In this document: positions 11,187 through 22,680 of the stretch, piece by piece | Numbering within the stretch: position 1 is the stretch's first letter | How the letters are laid out: each line of letters starts with the position of its first letter | Source of the DNA: Xiphias gladius | Taxonomy: Eukaryota; Chordata; Actinopteri; Istiophoriformes; Xiphiidae | Direction of reading: 5' to 3' | DNA length: 64,000 nucleotides | Assembly (NCBI RefSeq): GCF_016859285.1 | Contig: NC_053402.1 | Coordinates: 20,624,556-20,688,555 of the forward strand | Position numbers and translations under genes: made by a program | The notes under the pieces: model-generated | Databases searched by the model: none | What the model saw: the letters and a program-made list of their open reading frames with translations, nothing else | What the model was told of the DNA's origin: nothing

Positions 11187-14100
11187 CCCATCTCCTTCTC
11201 TATAAGCCTTTCTTCCATTCCTGGATCTTGTGTTCTGGTTGTAAAATAAAAGATAAAACTAAAATCATCAACCCATTACTCCTGCAAAGGCAGTTTTCTC
11301 TTTAAGCCCTTTTATTACCGAGTCTGTGTCATCTAGATGTGTTTGTTCTGGTCCAAAATGGGGTGATAATAGAATAGACAAATGGATCATCTTTGACTGC
11401 AGCACTCTACACTGTAGAGTCAATGTCAATAGCTGAGCTCCACTCCCTTGACTGTTGCTACACCTTTTCGTTTTTGCACAGCACAAAAATTGTTTACAGT
11501 GAGTAACACTAGCAGATGTACTGATCAAAATTCTTAGTAATTTCTAAAACAGTGGGTCCTTGATTTCAGACAAAAGCAGACCAAAAAAAAAAGCAGGCTT
11601 TTCATCTCTTCTGTCTCCGGCTGAGTTTTCAGTTTTCCGGCTGACTCATTTTGTGACGAGAATCTTGTAACAGTGGAGTTAAAAATGCACCTGATGGCTA
11701 CACATATATGGTAACATGCTAAAAGACTGATGCTAAAGCCTCATTTCCCAGGCAAACAGTCATCATCCTCACCACCTGATGATCAATACGGAAGATGAGG
11801 AAATAATGTTCTTGTATTTCTGTGTAGAGCTAGTTAGCCCTGTGTGTTTTAGGAAGGGACCCTTTTGTGCTGATTTTGTTTGTATGGCTTGGCACAGAAG
11901 TCAAAGTTTTTTGTTTACAGTTTTAATGCTGTGTTCATGACTCACAAATGTTCCACCACTGCAACAGTTTGTTTTTTTTTAATGTGTTTTTTGGTGTCTT
12001 ACACGACCATATGGAAAAATGTAAGATCAGACCGGTTATTTCTTTTAACATAATTATGTAGGTGCTTAGCTTAAATGCAAATTTTCAAGTATGTTTCGCT
12101 TTTTAACATTACGACTAGTCAGTGTGTTTTCGGCAAACGTAACACTTATCTCCGGTAAAGTTGGCTGGGGTAGCCTAAACTCTGATAGCAGCCAGGACCG
12201 GGTTCCTCACAGTGGGGAAACACTACACAGTGGATGTGCTAGTCGTGAACAGGGTTTTTTTTTTTTTTTAAATGTAACCTGTAACCCCATAAACTAATGT
12301 AGTTAATATATGGTTTCCTCCTTGGCCCTGGAACAAACTAGATTAGGTTACTACTGTAGGCAGTGAACTAGTTATCTGGACATACTAACAATTGCAGCTA
12401 TTACTCTTGGGTTTTTGGTTTTGAAAAAGCTAAACAGAGACACCACCCTCCAATCTCTTTAGATACCCAGTGTGTCTCCAACTACAGCCCCATGCACAGT
12501 GCTTCTGCATGTGGAGAAAGCCAAAGCTCAGTAAACCTGCAGTGCCCTAGTTACGGTTGCTAAGTCATGATTGGACAGTTTGTGTTCGGGGTATGGTTTT
12601 AATGGCAGAAAAAGCACAAATCTGAGCAGAAAATTGACTATAATAAGATTAAGACAGTTTAGAGAACTGTTTTGAACTTATGCTCCAGTTCACAAAGTAA
12701 TTCCGGTAGCACTCTTTTGTCATCATATTTACAGGGGATTTTAACAGTTTGGGGGAATCAAGGATGACAAAAAATGCAAATGATTTTCATTCAAAATAAA
12801 TTAGGTTTCAGTTGGTTTACTACATCTTTAGTTCTGCTTTCTCTCACCCGGGCCACTCCTGTACGGTCAGAGCCCAATTTCATCCTGACCGCTCGGTGAC
12901 ATTGCCCTATAGTTTTCATCTCCGAGATGCAAACAGTGAAGTGTGAGTAAACGGGCTTTGCATTGCCAGAAAACATTGCATTCCATTGGAATATCAATGA
13001 GATGCTCTCCTGAATTTATGTTGGGGAATGACTTTCATGTCGGGAGGGCATTGTTCACTTGTCAGGTGCTTACAGGCCACTGAATACTATTTGGCATCGT
13101 TCCTCAATGTGAGTTATCTCATGCTAGCTTAGGGAAATTCTACTTTTCACTTTCTGTCTTTGTCACTTAAGATTAAAAAGATGGATGACTGTATGCAAAC
13201 ATTGACAGGCAAAGCTCCTTACACGGGCCCCGTTGGCACTTTCCTACGCTTCTTCTTGCACAAAGATTGAGAGATAGCTGAGCTTGTCTGCTGACTTTTT
13301 TCGATAAATCTGACATTCTGTTCCAACAAGTAAACAGATTCTCTCACTGAGCTCTGACAATTCCAGACAGGGCTGTGTTTATTCATTTTCTATGATGCCT
13401 TTGGGGGGACGTTACAGCAGAACCACTGGATGAGCACACGCAGGTGGTTCTGTTCAAAATTCTACCCATCCCATCTGAATACTCACCAACCCAGTCAACA
13501 TGTCAGCTGCTCATTATCATTTGAAAGGCAACATGGCTTTGTTTTATGCTCAAAAGAAGACGTGTTTCCCTGGTGTGAATGATGCTCATGGATGACGAAG
13601 GGTGATAAATAAAATTGATTAGACCAAAGGACCTAAAGACCCACACTTTCCAGGCTCAAAAACAGTTCCTACCTGAGAGCCACCCACAAACATTGCCCCC
13701 CTTCCTAAAATAACACCACACACCACAGGACTAAAGAACTTAAACACTAAAAACAGGGGAATTGTAAAATAATTGTCAATGTGCAATAACAACTATACAC
13801 TTTGAACTTACACCTCATAGATGCAATAGCACTAAGTACAAATACCTCATATTTACATTTTAAAATTTATTTTATCATCTTTAAATTTTTGATCTGCTTT
13901 GTTGTCGCTTGACTGTATGGACAGGTGTGCATGTATGTATGAACGTATGGAAAAATGTTTGAACTGTACTCGGGAGCTGCACAGAAAATTTCGCTGTACG
14001 ACTGTGTGCAGTGACGATAGAGGCATTCTATCTCTGTCTGTTTTCCTAGTCGACTCCCCTCCATGCTCTGCCAGACCTTGATCAATCAATAGCCTGAAAG

Positions 14101-17100
14101 GGGGGACGGAGGAGCTTGTATGCAATCAGGTCGACTGACAAGCCGGCCGAATCATGCAGGCATTAACACTTGCTAGATACCGTCTACCTGCTCAGTGCAT
14201 TTAGAAAGGTTTGGCAAACCTAACGTTTCACCCAATCCGGCCTCGATTGGGTGAGATGAATTGCTCAAAATCGAATTGAGAGTACAATGAAATTGTCAGT
14301 CCTATATGGGATCGAATGCAGTTTTCTTCGATAGTCATAAACTAGGAAACTGCAAACATTTACTTGTGTCTAAGACTATATCAACACTGAATCGGCTGAA
14401 TCTGACAATGCTGTTTAGGTGAAAAACTGTGTCCACATTGGCATTTTCAGGTTGATTTTGGAAAAGGTCTCTGTCCACACGAGCGTCTGTTGTTCGTCCT
14501 CTTTTGGTCGGAAAATAAAGAAATTGTGCATCACAGTCAGCATCTGGTAAGGAGTAGGAAGGGCACGGCCTCTGTCACAGCTGGTTAAACCTCCGTTGTG
14601 TCCTCTCGTTCGCTCCACATTCTCCAACGCTGTGTTTTAAATGTGCTACGTGTAAGAAGATGGAAGATTGAAATAGAAGCAAAACATGCTTTCCAATGCT
14701 GGAGAAAGCATTTGAGGAGTAAAGTAATGAAGTTTGATGCTAAACTCACAACCTTTCTTCTAGACTCTCAAGTAAACAGCTGTTAATGCTAACGTAGCAA
14801 TAGCAAAAACTTACATATAGCTCCTTTAGTGAAGAAACTGTTGTCAGCTATATGGACATTTAAAATGAGTTGTCATGAAGAGGTTCATAGGCGACAGAAA
14901 GTAGCCTTCTTAATGGTACTTCCTCACAGCTCCCAGGTGTAACTGACCAGACCGTTATTGAAAAGCTTGGTTTTCTCCCTCTGCCACGTCTGCACTTTCA
15001 GATTTATCTGCTCTGCACAGCATATTCTGAAAAGCTCAGTTTTTGGACATGACAGCGCCAGCTTAATGTGAACGGGAGGCCATTATGAAAAAGAAAAATG
15101 CACCGGACTTAGTGTGGACAAGGTTGCTTTAACTTTGATATTTTTGTTGTTGTTTCTTGTACTTTTAACACTTTTAATGGCTCTGACGGAAAGATGTGGG
15201 CAAGCACATTCAAAATGGCTGATAGCTGTTTTTCTCAAGTTTATGTGTGCACTAATGGGACGGCTGTTCACTGACTGAATCTGCCGCCGCAAGGAAAACA
15301 GCTTCTGCATCACGGCACATCCCAATTTGGTTTGACCAATTATTGTTTGAGTACCCACTCACTAAACCGAAAAAGATGACACCACATGGTCCATTAAAGT
15401 TTTATAAAGAAAAAAAACAAAACATCTTTCTGACTCACTTTAAATTGATAATGGACATAAACGCCAGGGTTCGTAAAATGTATTTATTTTTTACAATAAG
15501 TGACAGGTGATGTATGGTTAAGTTTAGGCAACTAAAACAGAGTCACAGGTTTTTAAGCCAGTGTTAATTGATGGTTAATGATGCTATTTGAACTCAGATG
15601 AACTACAAGCTCATCCACATCCTGACTCCTCAGTCTTACTTCTAATCTTGCTACATTAAAAGCACACCACTTCATAAACTGTGTGATGCAGAATCATAAT
15701 ATGAAGAGCATTTCTATGGATACTCGGCTGCCTTTTTCTCAGTGGTCTGTGAAAACCGGAAAGTCAGAAAACCTGCAAGCTTTGGTCGGATTGTTATTCA
15801 TGTGATCAGGCGGCATGTGAAATCATACTGATTAGGTGACTCTGGAGGCTTATGCTCCACCAATATGAAAAAATTAGACAGGTTGGTACAGGAAAACCAG
15901 GATAAAAACAGTATTAGACCTTATTTGGAAATACCAAAATCCGGGAATTTGCTGATGGTCTGGTTTTGTTTTTGTTTTTTTCCTTTTTAATTCTCAATGT
16001 GACACATAGTGATTTTGGCAGGAGTGGGCAGAAATGGTGTCATAACGTTCTTGGCCAAAAATTTGTTTTGCTTTTACTGTGCTGCCTCTGATTTCTACTT
16101 GGGTGTGGATAATACTGCAACAGGGCTCATACATTATTATTGTCAGGGGCCTGAAGATGCAGTGTTGATTTCGAGAATAATAAGGCTGTAATTTAGTGCT
16201 TGTGAATTTCTGACTTCAGTCTGCTGGCTAAGACCTTACAAATAATACACACTCCACCTCACACATGCCTTCTACTGAAAGCCGCAGAGAGAAAACTTAA
16301 TAAAAGAAACCAAGGTAAAAAAAAAACAAAACAAAAAAACAGAATTTCTGTCTGTGTGTGTGCGTGTGTGTGTGTGTGTGCTTGTGCACTTATGAGCATA
16401 CACACACCTACAGCAAAACATACACCTGTGTAGACTCTAAATATTTCAAGAATAGGATACAAAGGAGAGAGAAGCCTGAGCGGTCCAGAATTTTCTGGCT
16501 CTGGGGCTTGCTAATCAACGGCTGCAGGGGTTCAAGGCGCCTCTCCAGCCCCTTACAACCTGATAGTATAATTCCATCTCTATTCTTATTAGAAACGAAA
16601 TAAATGGAAATCAATTCTAGTTTTAGCTACTAGTGTAGCTACAATCCTGCAGTCATCTGAGAAGTTGTATAGCCGTGAGGAGTTATGCCCCTTGTATACA
16701 GTATCTCTGACAATGAAATACAATGAAAATATATATATATTTTTTTAAATCTGTCGGTAACTCTTTTTATATCTCCCCAGTCTTACTGTGAGCCTCCCTC
16801 CATCCACTCTCCATCACTCTAAATCAATTCCTTCACTCTCTCTCCCTCCCACCTCCCACCCTCCCAGTTATGCCGGAGTCATATTTTCAGCTAGGATGCT
16901 AGGTGCCCTGGGAGGCTGCCGCAGATGCAATACAAGGATGCATTTCAACTGCTTTTGGGGGGGGGGGGGCTCTGGATGAAAGCTCCCACTGGTCTGTCTT
17001 TCCCTTCTTTCTGCTGTCTGCTGCCATCCAGTAATCATCTGCAACAGTTCAGCAGAGCTCTGGTGCGCTGACTTACTGGCCCATCACATTGGCGCCAGCA

Positions 17101-20100
17101 AGCGGTTCACTTTCAAACAGGCTTTGTCATTTAAGGGGAACTCTTGAGATTAAGCTGTCATCTTCATGGATCATTGAGCCTAATGTTTACATGTATTTGC
17201 TACCTAAAAATGGCACATTTAACCCAATTCTACAATAAATGCATTTTTGTAAATACACATAATGATGTGGCAACTTAGACTGGGCAAAATGAGAGCCGTG
17301 GCATCGTATGAGGACTCATTTCTGCACCAATAGTAGCTTTGTCACCCCCTCTGATTCACACCAGCCATGCTACATGTGTCAATTCACACTGATCGTTTTG
17401 CTGCAGGTAACCAGGACCCATCAGACTGTCTTGGCTGCTGGGTGCTGTTTGCTGTAAGGTGCCAGAGGTGAAGGGATTTCTTTCACTACCATCATCTGAC
17501 AGATTATATTGATAACATCCTTCTTTGGTGCAGATATAGATGCCATGTCCTCTTTTTTTATCTGTCACTACTGACTCCACAGACAAGCAGAGGCTGTTTC
17601 CTGCCCCTCTAGTGCAGACCAACTGTCCTCAGAACAGAGCTAGGTGAGCAGTGTGTCCCTAGTTAATACAGGCAAAAGCACTTCGTTGGCATCACCAGAG
17701 AGAAAAAGGGAAGTCCAAAGTTCTGTATCGGGGCATGGGCACAGGGATACTTCAAACCAAAGTCCAGTGGGTTTGTTTATTGCACTAGGAAAAAGGCTGG
17801 TACTTTTATCTTGCATTGTACTGCACTGAGAGCAGTTCTGTGTCTGCAACCCCAAACCGCGGGGGGTGCGGGGGGGTGGGCTCTGTCCGACCAGTTCTGT
17901 AACTTTACATAACCCACCCACCCTCTACTGTCACATTTCATTTGAACAACTGAATGCTGTCCTGGAGTGACGGCCTGAAAATGTGCGCCGCTATCCCCAT
18001 TTTTAAAGGATGTCATGTGTCCCCCTTCTCTATGTCGGCCAGCTTTTCGCTCCACCTTGGAACGTGGCCGTTAAGAACAACTATAAACACTTTTCATTTC
18101 CGACATGGCCGGACAACGTGTAGTCGAACTAGTTCTGATCGAGCCTAACCCAACCGTACGAAGCCTTTGCTAAACAGAAAGCAGCTATATCTTACAACCC
18201 TCGCGCTATGAAAACAGGTGGAATCCGACAACGAGCATCCCTAACCCCCTTTCACACATATGGACTCGAACACTGGAGGTGCAAGAAGATGCCGTTGGCT
18301 GTGAATTGAGACACACGCTGGGGCCACACACCGCAATTCAAATCCCGAAAAGTCGCCCAGTAGCGAAACGTGAGGAAGTTGAGAAAGGTTCAGCTTTGTG
18401 CAGATGTCCTTTGAATTGTCTGAGCAACAACCCGGAGACACCCAATCACGCTTGTTTCGATCCAAGGTGTTTTCTACTTCGACTCTCCTACAGAAAAGTA
18501 TTTAAAACGGAACAGGGAAAAAGCTGATCGTCACGGTCAATGGCTTCCTTTAACAAGCCAAATTAAAAAAACTATGCATGGAAGCAATTCACTCAGTAGA
18601 TTAACGACTTTAACCACTATAAGTGCCCAATCAGAGCTGAGTTTGTAATTACATGCTCAACACTGAACATGTATGCAAGCTTTAGGTTTGTGAAAGGCAA
18701 GAGACTACTTTATTTTGACTCCATATGTGGTAACTGGGGTAATACTGAATGTTGCTGAATGTTTAGTTTATAGTGAAGGGGGTTAAGACCGTCCTTTTAC
18801 AGGAACTAACCTTAGACGGTTGACTTAACAAGTCTTTATTTATAGATCCGGAGCTTGTGTCGTCATAGCTGCAAAGGTGATCGCTCTATAGCGTCCCATT
18901 CAAGTACTGGGACTGCAGTCGCAGGGGTAGGGTTACAGCACTTTGCTGTTGTTCACAGTAGTGTGTGTCATAGTCAGACCAAAGATTAAAACGCAGCCAG
19001 CTTGCAGTTTAAATCATAAAAACCGGCAAAACTTTCAGGGAGTTCTCAAAAACAAATTGTCACAGTAGGAGGTGGTGTCAGAGAAACAGTTTTGTTTTGA
19101 CTCACAGAAAAATCTGAGTGCATCTGGTTAGATTTTATGTGAGAGACTCGTTCATTTACTCTGATTTAGATGCAGCATGAAAAAAGTCATCACAACAACC
19201 TTTTCTCCAACACTCTTTCTCTCTCTCTCTCTCAGGCGCTGTCCCTGTACAAGTTGAAATGATTCCTCTGCCACTAATGTCTGAGTATTTTACATTAGGA
19301 ATGACTGGAAGGGGGCTGTAGTTCAACAGCACCACCAACATTTCTACCCAGGGACTGCACCGAAAGCATTCAGTCTAAAATATGACTACTTTAGTTTTTT
19401 AAATTAAGGGTTGTTTTTTTTTTCCAAACACTGTATGAGATGTGTTATATCTGAAGCTACGTTCAGCTTAAACAATGCCTTTGTTCATGCACTACGAGTC
19501 ACTTATTTTTAGTTGTTTTTTTTTTGTTTTTTTTGCGTTCCGTACTCTGGCAGAGCTGCAGCCAAAAATTTCTGGTCTCAGTACGAGAGTCTGTGAAGCG
19601 AAAGAATAAGGTTAGACCACCAAGCCCTGGAGCCAAAACAAAAATAAATTAAAAAAACTACAGAGCATACAGCATTTATTGGATTTCACACAGAGGAGAG
19701 TGTAAAAATGATGTTGGGGTGGCAGAGAGGTCTTTCTCCAGAAGGAAAGGTAAAGAGTTTGTGGCTCTACAGTATAAAAATTGCTTCAGTTATTTTTCGA
19801 TGCATCATCTGTTCTTGTCTTCTTTACAATGTTGCTTTTCTTTTTTTTGTGTGATTATTATTGATTATTGATTATTATTATCATTATACATGTTCCAGTT
19901 CCGGGTGCCATGGCTATTCAAAAAACAATTCCGCCTTTCGGTTTTAACACACTTAAAATAGACTGTTTATCACTATGACTTCCAGTGCAGTGATCCGCCG
20001 CCCTTTACGGTATCGTATCTGTGTTTACACCGGCGGAGAGGGTCGGATTCGAGATGCTGAGAGCTTACTGCTCACTTTCACAGGGCAGACTCGGGAAGTC

Positions 20101-22115
20101 CACGTGGATTTGTGCAACTCTACTTTGTGCCAGCTGGGCTCTTCGCTCCCTCCGTACTTGTGACCGTGGAGAGGCTCGGTCCTGCCGGCCTCCCCCCTTC
20201 TGCCTGCGTGCATCACTAAGCTGACCGGCGCCGTGCGCTCGACGGTGACTGTGCAGAGCAGAACGCGGGCACAAACGAGCCTCAAGCACCCGGCCGATGC
20301 TGTTTGTCTTCTTTACGGCCCCATTTTGTGGCTGGAAGGAGCCTCTGTCACGACGGTCAAAGGGGGAGCCGGTCGACCTCGCGACTGTCTGCGATCATTT
20401 TCGGCGTCGGTGCCTGTCTTCAGAGCGCGAGGTTCATGAGCTGTATTCCCCCGAAATCTGCTGAGCTCGACGGTGGTTGGAGGGGGCGACGTGGCACGAC
20501 ATTAGAACCAAAGAAGCAGACTAATCCATTTCTCTATGGTTGTCATAAATCCCTCGTGTGCCTCCATGCTCTCTCCCAGCCGCGCCGTTTCACTGACTCA
20601 GCGATCCGTGGTAGTGCCAAGGCTCCCTCTCACCACCGATTCATTTAGCCTACCCCCTCATCCAGGGGACCATCTCTCTGTCACATCCACTTACTGGTAC
20701 GCACACCTATCTGTCCAGGTGTCGCCACCCGAAACGGAACTGGTGCTGGCGCCACGGTGTCGACTAGCCTCACCGCGGCGCTCCCCACCAAGACCAGCCC
20801 TCCCTTTGCTCTGTTATCTCTGTGGTCTGGGATGCACCTGGCCTCACCATCCCGCAGCCGAATGGATTATGGTAATACTACCTTAAGCCTGTTTGGTTTA
20901 ACAAGGCATATATTGTATAGGGGGACCTGCTTACAAATCCCCTTTGGAAAAAAAACAAAACAAAAAACCAAGGTTAATTTCAATCATTGATATGCAAGAG
21001 GCAACTGTTTCTTTTCCACGTGGACCCAGATGAGAGAGAGAGGAAATGGAATAACGAGTCCTACGAGATGCAACCTATCAGTCAAGAGCGCAGTCATTGT
21101 GCAAAAAAGAAATGGCTGTTTTTTGTTTTGTTTTTTTTTAACTTTCCTCAAGCTTCTACTATTGGCACAGGCTCACAGTATGTAATACCCCAAAGAAAAA
21201 GCCCCATGCCGCCGAGATAAGGCGCTGTAGACCAATACAGAAACAGCAGGGAGTCTTCTAGGTTATAATTAGTTCATTTTACTGCACCTTTATTTTCAAG
21301 GATCTCCTCTGTTTTATGGCTTTATCGGGGACAGAAGGTGTGATTTATCTAGAGCACGATCTCAACTTCAACCCGGCCCCTACACCCCGGCGCTTCAGTT
21401 AGTCTTCAGGGCCTTATTATCGTCAGAGTGTCGGTCTTTGCGAGCTTACCTTTATGAGTTTGCACCTGATCTGAGCGGACACCATGTGGCTGTTCCGCAG
21501 GTTGCCCACGCGGAACATGAGGCACAGTTTGCCGTCTCGCTGAGAAATCACTGCGTCCTGACTGAACATGAGCGTCTCCGCGCGCTTCTTGGGCTGAGAC
21601 ATTTTTATGAACATGCAGCCGATGAGAAAAGCGTCCACTATGGAGCCCAGCAGCGACTGGAACAGGAAGAGGATGATGCCCTCGGGGCACTTCTCTGTAA
21701 TGTATCGGTAGCCGTAGCCGATGGTGGCCTCGGTCTCGATAAAAAACAGAAACGCTGAGGGGAAGTTGTAAACATTGGCCACGCAGGGGGTGTAGGACGA
21801 GTCGTGGCCGTGGTTCAAGTCTCCCCGGATGTAAGCAATGATCCACCACATAGACGCCATGACCAGCCAGGCGATGGTATAAGTTAGGATGAAGATGAGC
21901 AGGTTCCATCGCCACTTGAGGTCTACCAAAGTGGTGAAGAGGTCAGAGAGGTACCTGCTGGTCTCCCCGCCGAGGTTTCCGTGCTGCACGTTGCAGCGAC
22001 CGTTCTTGTCCACGAAGCGCTGGCGCTTCTTCTTGACCGGAGCAGAGAAAGTGGTGGCGCGATTTGTGTTAACCACCTGGTAGTCTTCGCCAAATTTCCT
22101 ACGAAGTGCCGCCAT
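4989..22115 (-). CDS. kcnj3: kcnj3, G-protein-gated inward rectifier K+ channel Kir3.1 (GIRK1), whole spliced gene
   Basis: Coding exons 22115-21450, 9401-9185 and 5653-4989 join in frame (phases 0 and 1) to 515 residues plus stop; human KCNJ3 is about 501. Kir3.1 forms heterotetramers with Kir3.2 or Kir3.4 at the plasma membrane. Gbeta-gamma released by Gi/o-coupled receptors opens them, slowing heart rate and damping neurons. Seen in the translation: an N-terminal cytoplasmic segment, two membrane helices around a pore loop with TIGYG (131-135), a large cytoplasmic domain, and the long C-terminal tail special to Kir3.1. The start MAALRRKFG closely resembles the mammalian start, which supports the chosen ATG. 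Introns are 12,048 and 3,531 bp, and exon breaks fall where I expect them in vertebrate KCNJ3. Which teleost paralogue (a or b) it is cannot be told here. Confidence 0.96.
5654..9184 (-). other. kcnj3 intron 2
   Basis: 3,531 bp between coding exons 2 and 3, bounded by a minus-strand GTGAGG donor and a TAG acceptor. It contains an exact-period 120-bp tandem duplication at 7716-7950. Otherwise it is unremarkable AT-rich intron DNA with no credible coding exon on either strand. Confidence 0.85.
7716..7950. repeat. two-copy tandem duplication, 120-bp period
   Basis: Copies at about 7716-7830 and 7836-7950 line up at an offset of exactly 120. I see only about three differences in the 115 comparable bases (A/G and C/T changes near 7792-7797 and one near 7821). 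Each copy carries a perfect 9-bp palindrome, GACTCATGA then ATTG then TCATGAGTC, at 7737-7758 and 7857-7878. The near identity suggests a recent duplication. Confidence 0.93.
9185..9401 (-). CDS. kcnj3: kcnj3 coding exon 2: core of the cytoplasmic beta-sandwich
   Basis: Encodes residues 223-294 plus the first base of codon 295, beginning [14 protein letters not shown] and ending ILEGIVETT. This is the conserved Kir cytoplasmic immunoglobulin-like fold; [13 protein letters not shown] is nearly invariant in Kir3.1. The region contributes to the Gbeta-gamma and PIP2 gating surface in known GIRK structures. The acceptor is a minus-strand CAG preceded by a very long pyrimidine tract, which reads as a purine-rich run on the plus strand from about 9402 to 9515. 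The donor is GTGAGG. The 217-nt length gives phase 0 in and phase 1 out, matching both neighbouring exons. The longer open frame read through both splice sites is intronic and not real protein. Confidence 0.95.
9402..9515 (-). promoter_or_regulatory. extended polypyrimidine tract before kcnj3 exon 2
   Basis: On the plus strand 9402-9515 is almost all A and G (repeated GAGAGA, GAAAG, AGAAAAGAAG). On the transcribed strand this becomes a C/U-rich stretch of over 100 nt ending at the exon 2 acceptor. Such tracts bind U2AF and can bind PTB-type regulators; a regulatory role here is inference. Confidence 0.5.
9735..10258 (+). repeat. interspersed repeat, family B (teleost, unclassified)
   Basis: Contains blocks typical of a repeat common in percomorph fish: AAAGTATCACAGTAAAAGTA, then TACTGATGCATCACTTA, GGTGGAGCAATTTTTAACTA, and the ending AATACTCAAGCAGTACAAGT followed by ACCTCAAAATTTTACTCAAG. 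Other copies are at 47.64-48.12 and 54.57-54.90 kb. A separate segment at about 9925-9990 (GTGGTTCCCATCCTAGGGGT) looks like another repeat fragment embedded in it. There is no coding capacity. The family is recognised from memory. Confidence 0.7.
11103..11184. repeat. (CA)n microsatellite, about 40 units
   Basis: An uninterrupted AC run of about 82 bp inside kcnj3 intron 1, preceded by imperfect CA-rich sequence from about 11028. The open frames across it are Thr/His or Val/Cys artefacts. Confidence 0.98.
16345..16382. repeat. (TG)n microsatellite in kcnj3 intron 1
   Basis: TG run broken by a single C at about 16362, next to an A-rich stretch (16316-16340). It is simple sequence only. Confidence 0.9.
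17858..17882 (+). other. G-rich patch with quadruplex potential
   Basis: Runs of six, seven and three G separated by one to three bases in kcnj3 intron 1. Splitting the longer runs would supply four G-tracts. The G-rich strand is the non-template strand relative to the plus strand and the template for kcnj3. Confidence 0.4.
19970..20880. promoter_or_regulatory. CpG-rich block in kcnj3 intron 1, 0.6 kb behind exon 1
   Basis: About 900 bp unusually rich in CpG (for example GATCCGCCGCC, GACCGGCGCCGTGCG, GGTCGACCTCGCGACTG) compared with the AT-rich flanks. It carries several overlapping plus-strand open frames of 60-116 codons, as expected in GC-rich DNA, with no recognisable product. It may be the downstream shoulder of the kcnj3 CpG island, a second promoter, or an antisense-transcript start. 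Confidence 0.5.
21450..22115 (-). CDS. kcnj3: kcnj3 coding exon 1: N-terminus, TM1, pore, TM2 and start of the cytoplasmic domain
   Basis: Encodes residues 1-222. TM1 is about 72-93, the pore helix about 118-130, the selectivity filter TIGYG 131-135, and TM2 about 147-171. F125 sits where Kir3.1 has its characteristic pore phenylalanine (F137 in human numbering). D161 is the TM2 rectification aspartate (human D173). The segment after TM2, [15 protein letters not shown], is the usual Kir slide into the cytoplasmic domain. The N-terminus is about 12 residues shorter than in human, because the low-complexity stretch before [13 protein letters not shown] is shortened. The exon ends at codon 222 (AAG), followed by a GTAAGC donor on the minus strand. 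The start context has only a moderate Kozak match (C at -3, G at +4). Plus-strand open frames over this exon are shadows. Confidence 0.96.
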
Positions 22116-22680
22116 TTGAGCTCTTCTGAAGTAACGGCAAACTCGACTTGCTTTTTAATCCATCTTTCTTGTTTGTTTGAGCTCCAAAACACTGGTTACC
22201 TGCAGTGCGTAAAATGCGCATTGGCCACTTTAGCGCGCACAAAAATCCAAGGAATTAAAAAAAACAAAAACAAAAAAGCACGTGTATGTCACTACTTTTA
22301 AAGCACGGTTTTTACCCTTTTATTTAAAAAATATCCACTATCCTGCTAGTTATTCAACATGACACCAGAAAACCGCTGACCGTAGCCGCGCGCTCCGCTC
22401 AGTCTCCACTCACTCCGACCGGTTTGATGCTCGCCAGCGGAGCGAAATGCGAGGAGGGGTCTACCATTCACAGCTCCTGGTGGGCTGTGAAGGATGAAGA
22501 GGGAAGCGTGAGTGTGTGTGTGAGAGGAGGGAGAGATGTGAGGAGAGGGAGGGAAGGGGGCAGGGAGATAGGAGGGGAGAGTTACACAAGACTGCGCTTG
22601 TGTGTAAAGAAAGAAAGGGGGTGGATGCTGTGGGCAATTCGACTCTTCGGTGTAGTTCATGCGTGGTGAATTAAATCGTT
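22116..22680 (-). promoter_or_regulatory. kcnj3 5' UTR and promoter region
   Basis: Sequence upstream of the kcnj3 ATG on the minus strand. 22375-22450 is CpG-rich (TAGCCGCGCGCTCCGCTC). 22480-22620 is a long purine-rich run on the plus strand, so pyrimidine-rich on the kcnj3 sense strand. No clear TATA box or start site can be fixed, and an upstream noncoding exon is possible. Confidence 0.5.

Larger units (their letters stand above)
9402..21449 (-). other. kcnj3 intron 1
   Basis: A 12,048-bp intron between coding exons 1 and 2. It contains an interspersed repeat at 9.7-10.3 kb, a long CA microsatellite at 11.1 kb, a second TG microsatellite at 16.35 kb, a G-rich patch at 17.86 kb and a CpG-rich block at 19.97-20.88 kb close behind exon 1. 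The rest, roughly 11.2-16.3 kb and 18-19.9 kb, is ordinary noncoding sequence. No open frame in it resembles a known protein. Confidence 0.85.

Noticed and set aside
20021..20886. Overlapping 60-116-codon plus-strand frames in kcnj3 intron 1
   Set aside because: Several overlapping frames are expected in CpG-rich DNA; none has splice support or resembles a protein. The block is kept as a possible regulatory island.
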